Of a stretch of 64,000 nt of DNA, positions 58,026 through 64,000 are shown one piece after another. The notes beneath the pieces were generated by a model that had not been told where the DNA came from, did no database searches, and saw only the letters and a list, made by a program, of their open reading frames with translations. A program made the position numbers and the translations under genes. The stretch is from positions 62,001 through 126,000 of the forward strand of contig NZ_BMLT01000001.1 of the NCBI RefSeq assembly GCF_014645375.1, written 5' to 3'. This stretch comes from Marinobacterium nitratireducens (GTDB taxonomy: Bacteria > Pseudomonadota > Gammaproteobacteria > Pseudomonadales > Balneatricaceae). How positions within the stretch are numbered: the stretch's first letter is position 1; every line of letters starts with the position of its first letter.

Positions 58026-58313
58026 TCACTGCTCGAGTTCGGCCTTCAGGGTCGCGAGGTGGGTGCGCACCCAGTTGCGCCGGATCGGCCCCCAGTCGGT
58101 TATGCGATAGAGCCCGAAATTGTTGCGTTCACCGTCGTTCTGTTCGAACACGCAGCGGATGCCGATGTCCTCGAGGTCTTTCAGGCTGTCCTGCAGCGTG
58201 CGCCTGGGCATGCCGGTTTTTTCCTGCAGCGTGCGCAGGTTGTGGCGGCCGGTATCGATCAGCCAGGCGAGATAGAGCTTGCGGAAAAAGGCTCGCTGAG
58301 ATCTGCGGGTCAT
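58026..58313 (-). CDS. Winged helix-turn-helix protein
   Basis: A 95-residue protein with an HTH in TGRHNLRTLQEKTGMPRRTL, followed by QDSLKDLEDIGIRCVF and a wing in NNFGLYRITDWGPI. It resembles the winged-helix family annotated HTH_43. A good GGAGG/AAGGAA stretch precedes ATG 58313. It is probably a DNA-binding regulator; the target is unknown. It is divergent from rhlE across the tandem repeat block. Confidence 0.85.
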   Translation of the reverse strand: MTRRSQRAFFRKLYLAWLIDTGRHNLRTLQEKTGMPRRTLQDSLKDLEDIGIRCVFEQNDGERNNFGLYRITDWGPIRRNWVRTHLATLKAELEQ

Positions 58314-58350
58314 GGGGCGTTTCCTTTCCTCCGTCACTGCAAACAGACTA

Positions 58351-58650
58351 GGCCATGGATGGCCTGTGTGCAGCAAATGCAGGAGCAATTTGCTGTCTAG
58401 GCCATGGATAGCCTGTGTGCAGCAAATGCAGGAGCAATTTGCTGTCTAGGCCATGGATGGCCTGTGTGCCGCTCTCCACAAAAGTATGGCAGGAGCAATT
58501 TTCGATCTAGGCCATGGATGGCCTGTGTGTCGCTCTCCACAAAAGTATGGCAGGCGCAATTTTCGGCCTGGGCCACCGATGGCGGGAGGCCGCCCCGCCT
58601 GTGTGCAGCAAGGCAGGGGCTGTTTGCAGTGCAGCAGGGGCCTTTTGCGC
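58351..58650. repeat. Tandem repeat block, 49- and 61-bp units
   Basis: Units begin with GGCCATGGATGGCCTGTGTG at 58351, 58400, 58449 and 58510, and a degenerate fifth begins at 58571. The first two are 49 bp and nearly identical (one change seen). The next two are 61 bp and carry a different insert with CTCCACAAAAGTATGGCAGG. The 49-bp units contain the perfect inverted repeat CAGCAAAT/ATTTGCTG. Unit lengths are not multiples of three, so this is not coding. It fills most of the 452-bp gap between the HTH gene and rhlE. Confidence 0.9.
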
Positions 58651-58765
58651 TATTTACATGGCGCCGGCGCCCGGTTTCCGGTAAGCTGCGCCGCTTAACC
58701 CAGAAGGGTCGGGCGGTGGTCAGGTTGTGGCCGGAACCGATATCGATCCCAGTTGACGGATATAC

Positions 58766-60169
58766 ATGACTGCTTTTTCCTCTCTAGGACTTTCCGAACC
58801 GCTGTTGCGCGCCGTGCAGCAGCAGGGGTACGAAACCCCATCCCCGATCCAGGCCCAGGCAATACCGGTGGTGCTCGAAGGTCGCGACCTGCTGGCCGCG
58901 GCACAGACAGGCACCGGCAAGACCGCCGGTTTCACCCTGCCGATGCTGCAGCGACTCAGCGAGCACCGGCCACCGGAGGGGCATCTGCTGCGTGCGCTGG
59001 TGTTGACGCCGACGCGCGAACTGGCGGCGCAGGTGGGCGAGAGCGTCAGTACCTACGGCCAGCACCTGCCGCTGCGCTCGGCGGTCGTCTTCGGCGGCGT
59101 CAGTATCAACCCGCAGAAAGACCTGTTGCGCAAGGGCGTCGATATCCTTGTGGCGACGCCGGGCCGGTTGCTGGATCTGCACGGACAGGGGGCCATCGAT
59201 CTGTCCCATATTCAGATGCTGGTGCTCGATGAAGCCGACCGCATGCTGGACATGGGTTTCATTCATGATATCCGTCGGGTGCTCAAGCTGTTGCCGGCGA
59301 AACGTCAGAACCTGCTGTTCTCGGCGACCTTCTCGCCGGAGATCAAGCGCCTGACCCAGGATATCCTGCATAACCCCACCAGCGTGGAGGTGGCTCGCAA
59401 CGCCACCGCGCACCGTATCGAGCAGGCATTTTACGAGACGGAGAAGGGCGACAAGATGCCGGTACTGGCACAGCTGATCCTGAGCGGCGACTGGTCACAG
59501 GTGCTGGTTTTCACCCGTACCAAGCATGGCGCCAACCGTCTCAGCCAGCAGCTTGAGAAAAACGGCATCAGTGCCGCGGCGATCCACGGCAACAAGAGCC
59601 AGAACGCCCGTACCCGGGCGCTGGCGAATTTCAAGAGCGGCGAGACCCGGGTGCTGGTGGCGACCGATATCGCTGCCCGCGGCCTCGATATCGACCAGTT
59701 GCCGCATGTCGTCAACTACGAGCTGCCCAACGTGCCGGCGGACTACGTGCACCGTATTGGCCGCACCGGCCGGGCGGGGGCCAGCGGCGAGGCGATTTCG
59801 CTGGTCAGCCGTGACGAAAGCAAGGAATTCCGGGCCATCGAAAAGCTGCTGCGCCGCAAGTTCGAGGTGTTGCCGGCACCGGTTGTCGATCTCGAGCTGC
59901 TGCGCCGCAGCGCGGAAAGCTACGTGCCGCCGGCGGCGGCCGAGCCGCAGCCGAAGAAGCCTGCTGGCGGTGACGGTCAGCGCCGTCGCCGTGGCGGTAA
60001 CTCGGGCGGCGCCGGCAAGGGTGGCAACAGTGGCAAAAGGGCTGGCAACGCCCGTAACGAACGCCAGGCCAGCGGTAACAGGGCGCCGGGTAGAAGCGAC
60101 GAGGGTGCGGCGGCCAAGCCCCGCCGTCGACGCCGTCCGCGCAGAAGTCCCGCCCCCTCTGCTCACTGA
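58766..60169 (+). CDS. rhlE: DEAD-box RNA helicase RhlE
   Basis: A 467-residue helicase with Q motif [13 protein letters not shown], Walker [51 protein letters not shown] and [10 protein letters not shown]. The overall order is that of RhlE. The last ~110 residues are a Gly/Arg/Lys-rich basic tail, likely for RNA contact. RhlE acts in ribosome maturation and RNA decay in the cytoplasm. The gene ends at a good terminator. Confidence 0.92.
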   Translation: MTAFSSLGLSEPLLRAVQQQGYETPSPIQAQAIPVVLEGRDLLAAAQTGTGKTAGFTLPMLQRLSEHRPPEGHLLRALVLTPTRELAAQVGESVSTYGQHLPLRSAVVFGGVSINPQKDLLRKGVDILVATPGRLLDLHGQGAIDLSHIQMLVLDEADRMLDMGFIHDIRRVLKLLPAKRQNLLFSATFSPEIKRLTQDILHNPTSVEVARNATAHRIEQAFYETEKGDKMPVLAQLILSGDWSQVLVFTRTKHGANRLSQQLEKNGISAAAIHGNKSQNARTRALANFKSGETRVLVATDIAARGLDIDQLPHVVNYELPNVPADYVHRIGRTGRAGASGEAISLVSRDESKEFRAIEKLLRRKFEVLPAPVVDLELLRRSAESYVPPAAAEPQPKKPAGGDGQRRRRGGNSGGAGKGGNSGKRAGNARNERQASGNRAPGRSDEGAAAKPRRRRRPRRSPAPSAH

Positions 60170-60182
60170 CAAGACCCCAAGA

Positions 60183-60206
60183 AACCCGCCTCCCGGCGGG
60201 TTTTTT
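60183..60206 (+). terminator. Rho-independent terminator after rhlE
   Basis: AACCCGCC pairs with GGCGGGTT across TCCC, with the T run continuing past the stem (TTTTTT then ATT). It lies 13 bp after the rhlE stop and 17 bp before the convergent VOC gene stop. Confidence 0.92.
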
Positions 60207-60222
60207 ATTGCTTCGGCGCCGG

Positions 60223-60648
60223 TTAGCGCGGGCTTTCGAAGCGTTGTCCGGATACCGCCGGGTGGTAGAGCGGTTGCACCGCATTGCCGGCGGGGTCGAG
60301 GCAGTAGAAGCTGCGCACCCCCGGATCGTTGCTGTGATCATGCGGCCGGCTCAGTATCGGTACGCCCTGTGCCTCGAGATACTCGCACCAGGCGTCAACG
60401 TCTTCGGGCCTGTCGCAGATAAAGCCGAAGTGATCCATGCGCTGAGCCCCGCTAGGATCCTCCCCGTCGCCCGAGCGGCTCAGGGAAAGGTTGTCGTTGC
60501 CCAGTGTCAGGTACACCAGATCCGCGTGCGGCCGGTGCAGAACCGCCATGCCGAGCAGTTCGACGTAGAAGCGCTCGACCTGCTCCAGGTTGGGTACGGC
60601 AAAGGCGATATGGCGCATGCCATTGAGGGCGCTGGGTCGCGGTGTCAC
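60223..60648 (-). CDS. VOC (glyoxalase/dioxygenase fold) family protein
   Basis: A 141-residue protein with two beta-alpha-beta-beta-beta units. The first opens [20 protein letters not shown], and the second has [17 protein letters not shown] and ends [17 protein letters not shown]. Conserved His and Glu/Gln positions would bind one divalent metal. The fold covers glyoxalases, dioxygenases and resistance proteins; no substrate can be read here. The start is GTG 60648 with GAGGAG six bases upstream. It is divergent from the ABM gene. Confidence 0.88.
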   Translation of the reverse strand: MTPRPSALNGMRHIAFAVPNLEQVERFYVELLGMAVLHRPHADLVYLTLGNDNLSLSRSGDGEDPSGAQRMDHFGFICDRPEDVDAWCEYLEAQGVPILSRPHDHSNDPGVRSFYCLDPAGNAVQPLYHPAVSGQRFESPR

Positions 60649-60727
60649 GGGAGACTCCTCTTCAGAAGGTTGTGTTGGCGGTCTGTTGTGTCTAAAGTCA
60701 CTGCAAACTGTACACAAAAATATGACC

Positions 60728-60741
60728 TAATGTCGACATTA
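60728..60741. promoter_or_regulatory. Perfect 14-bp palindrome, candidate operator
   Basis: TAATGTCGACATTA is a perfect palindrome in the 106-bp gap between the divergent VOC (start 60648) and ABM (start 60755) genes, 13 bp before the latter. Its place suggests binding by a dimeric repressor controlling one or both genes. Confidence 0.5.
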
Positions 60742-60754
60742 ACCGGGAGGGCAC

Positions 60755-61093
60755 ATGTACTGTATTTTTATCAGCGTCGATCTGAAACCGGGAAGCCGTG
60801 ACCGCTACCTCGAAGTGATATCCGAGAACGCCCGGGCGTCGGTGCGCGACGAGCCGGGCTGCCATACCTTCGATGTGCTGGCCGACCGGGAAAACCCGCT
60901 CCGTTTCTACCTTTACGAGGTTTATGAAAGTCCCGAGGCGTTGCAGGCTCACAAGGAAACGCCGCATTACCTGCGCGACCGCCCGGAAATCAACAGCCTG
61001 ATCGCGAAGCAGGAGGTACTTCGGGCCGATGTGCTTGCCTGCTGCCCGCCGCGGCGTCATGCCCAGGACGCCGCGCTCGATCCCAGCCTGTAG
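60755..61093 (+). CDS. Antibiotic biosynthesis monooxygenase (ABM) domain protein
   Basis: A 112-residue dimeric ferredoxin-like protein with FISVDLKPGSRDRYLEVI, then EPGCHTFDVL and FYLYEVYESPEALQAHKETP. These are typical of the YgiN/LsrG-like quinol monooxygenase group, which works without cofactors. The last ~20 residues are a short non-conserved tail. GGGAGGG precedes the ATG. The substrate is unknown. Confidence 0.9.
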   Translation: MYCIFISVDLKPGSRDRYLEVISENARASVRDEPGCHTFDVLADRENPLRFYLYEVYESPEALQAHKETPHYLRDRPEINSLIAKQEVLRADVLACCPPRRHAQDAALDPSL

Positions 61094-61145
61094 CGGTGGC
61101 TGTGGTAAAGTGTGAGTTCCGATATTGAGGTATCCGCCGTACCCG

Positions 61146-61736
61146 ATGAATTATCTGGCGCACTTTCATCTGGCCGATCGGGTCGACAGCGACCTGACCG
61201 GCAACTACCTCGGCGACTTCGTCCGCGGTCGCGATCTTGACGACTGGCCTGCCGCGGTCGAGTCCGGAATCCGTTTGCACCGCCGTATCGATGCCTTCAC
61301 CGACCGCCATCCGGCGGTGCAGCAGGCGGTACGGCTGCTGAGTCCCGACCGGCGTCGGGTTGCGGGCATCGTCGTTGACGTTGCCTTCGACCACTTTCTC
61401 AGCCGCCACTGGCAACGCTTCGACGACCGGTTGCTGCCCGAGTTTACCCGCCAGGTCTATTGCAGCCTCGCCGCAAGGGCGAGCCTGATGCCCGAGAGCG
61501 CACGGCGGCGTTTCGAAGGGATGCGGCGTGATGACTGGCTGGTCAGCTACCGCGAGCTGGCGGTGATCAGTCAGGTGCTGGACGCGATAGCGGCAAGAAT
61601 GAGCCGTAGGACGGCGCTCTATGGCGCGGGAGAGGAGGTCATCCGGCACTACGCCGAGCTGGAAGGCTGCTTTCTCGATTTTTACCCGCAGTTGCTGGAG
61701 TGGGTGCGGCAGGATGCCGTTGGGCGTGAGGCGTGA
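61146..61736 (+). CDS. acpH: Acyl carrier protein phosphodiesterase (AcpH family)
   Basis: A 196-residue protein that starts MNYLAHFHLAD and has GNYLGDFVRG, then GIRLHRRIDAFTDRHP and VDVAFDHFLSRHW. These are the metal-binding His/Asp motifs of the AcpH HD-like family. The enzyme removes the 4'-phosphopantetheine arm from holo-acyl carrier protein. ATG 61146 is chosen because the conserved N-terminus starts there. The last residues (VGREA) are encoded by the first copy of a heptamer repeat. Confidence 0.93.
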   Translation: MNYLAHFHLADRVDSDLTGNYLGDFVRGRDLDDWPAAVESGIRLHRRIDAFTDRHPAVQQAVRLLSPDRRRVAGIVVDVAFDHFLSRHWQRFDDRLLPEFTRQVYCSLAARASLMPESARRRFEGMRRDDWLVSYRELAVISQVLDAIAARMSRRTALYGAGEEVIRHYAELEGCFLDFYPQLLEWVRQDAVGREA

Positions 61737-61801
61737 GGCGTGAGGCGTTACGGGTTACGCGTTACACGTGACAGGTTACGCGTCACACGTCACCTGTCAC
61801 C
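61724..61801. repeat. Heptamer tandem repeat and inverted repeat across the acpH 3' end
   Basis: GCGTGAG is repeated three times and part of a fourth (61724-61747), covering the acpH stop codon. TTACG and GTCAC-type short repeats follow, including the inverted pair GTGACAGGT/ACCTGTCAC. The block ends 19 bp before the convergent antiporter gene stop. Confidence 0.8.
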
Positions 61802-61819
61802 TTTGGCTTTGGCAATCCG

Positions 61820-63151
61820 TCAGAGATTCGCTGTCGCTGCGGATGCGACAGCTTTCGGCTGCAGCTTCGGAATGCCGGTGATGATTGCCAGAATGGCAAT
61901 GACTCCCAGCAGCCAGCAGTAATAGGTTGTGCCTATCAGCTCCAGCGGCGACAGTGCGGCGATCGAGCCGGCCAGCAGCATCTGGGCGCCGTAGGGCAGC
62001 ATGCCCTGAATCACGCAGGAAAAAATGTCCAGCAGACTGGCGCTGCGGCGCGGGTCGACGCCGTGGCGACTGGCGATATCGCGTGCCAGGCTGCCGCTGA
62101 TAATGATCGCCACGGTGTTGTTGGCGGTGCACAGATTCGTCAGCGCCACCGATGCGGCGATGCTGGTTTCGCCGCTGCGGCGTTCCGAACTGCCGCGGGT
62201 AAGTCTGTCGATGCTGCGTGCCAGAAATTCCAGCCCGCCCTGCTGTCTCATCAGGGCGCCGAGGCCGCCGATCAGCAGCGACAGGATCAGGATCTCCTGC
62301 ATCCCGGTATAGCCGGCGTAAATATCCTGGGACAGCTGCGCGATGCTGTAATCCGGCACCTGCATCAGGCCGACGATGCCGGCCAGCACGATGCCGGTAA
62401 AGAGCACCAGCATTACATTGAGCCCCGACACCGCCAGCACCAGCACGGCCACGTACGGCAGCACCCGCAGCAGATCGTAGTCGCCGGGCTGGCTGATCTG
62501 TCCGCTGCTGCCCAGGACGAACAGCAGTATCAGAGTCGCGATGGCGGCCGGCAGAGCGATCACCAGGTTGAGGCGGAACTTGTCCTTCATGTCGCAGCCC
62601 TGGGAGCGGGTGGCGGCGATGGTGGTGTCGGAGATGATCGACAGGTTGTCGCCGAACATGGCGCCGCCGATGACGGTGCCGACGGTCAGCGCCAGCGACA
62701 GATCGGTAGCCTCCGAGAGGCCCACGGCGACCGGCGCGATGGCCGCAATGGTGCCCATCGAGGTGCCCATCGAGGTCGCGACGAAGGCGGTGATCACGAA
62801 CAGACCCGGCAGCACCAGCGAATCGGGAATCACGCTGAGGCCGAAATTGACCGTCGCATCGACGCCGCCGACTGCCTTGGCGACGCTGGCGAAAGCGCCG
62901 GCAAGCAGGTAGATCAGGCACATGGTGATGATGGTGTGATCGCCAACGCCTTCGATAAAGGTTTCGATGCGCTTGTTCAGCGCGCCGCGTCCGAGGATCA
63001 GCGCCAGCACGATGGCGGGCAGTATCGCCACGGGTGCGGAAATCTGGTAGAAGGCGAATTCGACATTCTGGTATTGATAGTAGAGGCCGCTGCCGATGAA
63101 CAGTGTCAGGAACAGCAGCATGGGCAACAGGGCTATAGCGCGCGGCTGCAT
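61820..63151 (-). CDS. NhaC-type Na+/H+ antiporter family protein
   Basis: A 443-residue inner-membrane transporter with about 11-12 helices and no cytoplasmic domain. Key segments are SMGTSMGTIAAIAPVAVGLS, MFGDNLSIISDTTIAATRSQ and TNLCTANNTVAIIISGSLAR, all typical of NhaC-like carriers with polar residues buried in the membrane. Na+/H+ exchange is expected, but organic ions such as malate or lactate are carried by relatives. ATG 63151 has GGAGAG upstream; the longer frame to 63262 lacks hydrophobic or conserved content. Confidence 0.9.
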   Translation of the reverse strand: MQPRAIALLPMLLFLTLFIGSGLYYQYQNVEFAFYQISAPVAILPAIVLALILGRGALNKRIETFIEGVGDHTIITMCLIYLLAGAFASVAKAVGGVDATVNFGLSVIPDSLVLPGLFVITAFVATSMGTSMGTIAAIAPVAVGLSEATDLSLALTVGTVIGGAMFGDNLSIISDTTIAATRSQGCDMKDKFRLNLVIALPAAIATLILLFVLGSSGQISQPGDYDLLRVLPYVAVLVLAVSGLNVMLVLFTGIVLAGIVGLMQVPDYSIAQLSQDIYAGYTGMQEILILSLLIGGLGALMRQQGGLEFLARSIDRLTRGSSERRSGETSIAASVALTNLCTANNTVAIIISGSLARDIASRHGVDPRRSASLLDIFSCVIQGMLPYGAQMLLAGSIAALSPLELIGTTYYCWLLGVIAILAIITGIPKLQPKAVASAATANL

Positions 63152-63524
63152 CGCATCTCTCCATGGAATCGAGTCGCCGGATAGGCGACGGCTGTACGGA
63201 GGGCACTCTTGTGAAGCGCCATTTGGACCCCGGCGGCCGGTTTGAGCGGGCATGGGAGTCATAAAAGCCGGGCATTATACCGGTGTAAGTGATCAGTAAA
63301 CAGTCACAAGTGAACAGATTCGTCGCATGCTCAAGGTGCGGTTGGCACTTGCGTCTCAGCTGCGCTTGAATTGCGCCAAGTCCTCGTTTTGGGACTGGCC
63401 TGCGGCGTTATATATCGCTAAAGTTACTGTTCATTTATCCAGTAAATGGTTTTCTGTTGCCGAAGTCCGGTCTCAGCCTGGTACCGGCTGGCAACTGTTA
63501 ACTGTCGACTTGCAACGGTCATCT

Positions 63525-64000
63525 ATGCGCTTATTCATCGCCGAGAAACCGAGCCTGGGGCGCGCCATTGCCGATGTGCTGCCCAGACCCCATCAGAAAG
63601 GCGAAGGCTTTATCCGCGCCGCCAACGGCGACACTGTCAGCTGGTGCATCGGCCACCTGCTGGAGCAGGCCGAACCGGACGCCTACGACCCCGCCTACAA
63701 GCAGTGGCGACTGGAGCACCTGCCGATCCTGCCGCAGCAGTGGCAACTGGTGCCCAAGCCGAAAACGCGCAAGCAACTGACGGTGCTGCGCAAGCTGGTC
63801 CGGGAGGCCGACCAGCTGGTGCACGCCGGCGACCCGGACCGCGAGGGCCAGCTGCTGGTCGACGAGGTGATCGACTACCTCGGGGTCAAGGGCGCAAAGC
63901 GTGATGCCGTGCAACGCTGCCTGATCAGCGATCTCAACCCGCCGGCGGTACGCCGGGCGCTGGAGCGACTGCGTCCGAACCGTGAATTCGTGCCATTGGC
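63525..64000 (+). CDS. topB: DNA topoisomerase III (3' partial)
   Basis: The first ~158 residues of topoisomerase III are present and the gene runs off the window end. It opens [20 protein letters not shown] and has the Toprim acidic cluster [20 protein letters not shown], then [19 protein letters not shown], closely matching E. coli TopB. It is a type IA enzyme that decatenates DNA. ATG 63525 gives the exact family N-terminus. The 373-bp gap before it (63152-63524) is somewhat AT-richer and holds no gene I can support. Confidence 0.96.
   Translation, partial: MRLFIAEKPSLGRAIADVLPRPHQKGEGFIRAANGDTVSWCIGHLLEQAEPDAYDPAYKQWRLEHLPILPQQWQLVPKPKTRKQLTVLRKLVREADQLVHAGDPDREGQLLVDEVIDYLGVKGAKRDAVQRCLISDLNPPAVRRALERLRPNREFVPL

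Noticed and set aside
58351-58650. Possible CRISPR array
   Set aside because: Units are directly adjacent with no unique spacers, unit lengths differ (49 and 61 bp), and no cas gene is present.
58404-58769. Open frame across the tandem repeats encoding a Cys/Trp-rich repetitive peptide
   Set aside because: The unit lengths are not multiples of three, so the peptide changes frame from unit to unit. There is no ribosome binding site.
1-64000. Prophage, insertion sequence, restriction or toxin-antitoxin system
   Set aside because: No integrase, transposase, phage structural, methylase or toxin gene was recognised among the supported genes.
1-64000. tRNA or rRNA genes
   Set aside because: No cloverleaf with the expected GTTCRANYC arm or rRNA core sequence was noticed by eye; a covariance-model scan would settle it.

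Overview
The window is a stretch of a GC-rich gammaproteobacterial chromosome. The evidence for that group is minCDE, rapA, sbcCD, a 1,615-residue NAD-dependent glutamate dehydrogenase, topB, a TgpA-type transglutaminase and a NosP/NahK pair. Gene content and protein resemblance point to the Pseudomonadales/Oceanospirillales area; I cannot name a genus. Genes are dense on both strands. I see no tRNA, rRNA, CRISPR array, prophage or insertion sequence. The first gene (CPA1 antiporter) and the last (topB) are cut by the window edges.

1-15.7 kb: the antiporter with a cyclic-nucleotide-binding-like tail; two related small CxxC/CxxC proteins on the minus strand; periplasmic endonuclease I; a DUF1835 protein; a SlyD-type prolyl isomerase; a CHASE-GGDEF-EAL c-di-GMP enzyme; a small unknown followed by a very clear intrinsic terminator; a MoxR-DUF58-TgpA operon; a uracil-DNA glycosylase family protein; a YgjP-type metallopeptidase; and a chemoreceptor with an extra C-terminal domain. 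A small secreted protein and a porin follow (15.2-17.1 kb).

17.2-29.6 kb is the most coherent accessory region. It holds a FIST-domain NosP-like sensor overlapping a NahK/ErcS'-type hybrid kinase, a tandem-receiver response regulator whose first receiver has lost its phospho-acceptor Asp, and an AgmR/ErbR-type LuxR regulator. It then holds the accessory proteins that usually accompany PQQ-dependent alcohol oxidation: the CxxxCW protein, an ABC ATPase and permease, a beta-propeller protein and an ABC substrate-binding protein. No PQQ dehydrogenase or PQQ biosynthesis gene is in the window. An 18-bp motif (GGTACCRAAGTAGYAKTT) occurs upstream of three of these units and is a candidate shared operator.

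29.6-46.8 kb is mostly housekeeping: an NlpC/P60 lipoprotein, an SrmB-like helicase divergent from rapA, another DEAD-box helicase, a second SlyD paralogue, a parvulin, a ChaN-family protein, minCDE, a REP cluster, hrpB, an Aer-like chemoreceptor with a sigma-28-like promoter, a PqiA-domain protein and a 3D-domain protein. 46.8-64 kb holds gdhB, mtgA, sbcD-sbcC, a winged-helix protein, an unusual tandem-repeat block, rhlE, a VOC/ABM divergent pair around a perfect 14-bp palindrome, acpH, an NhaC-type antiporter and the start of topB.

Several families of non-coding repeats sit between genes: REP-like elements, three GATGGGTTA/TAACCCATC-type inverted-repeat elements each just downstream of a gene, a 49/61-bp tandem repeat, and a heptamer repeat that runs through the stop codon of acpH.
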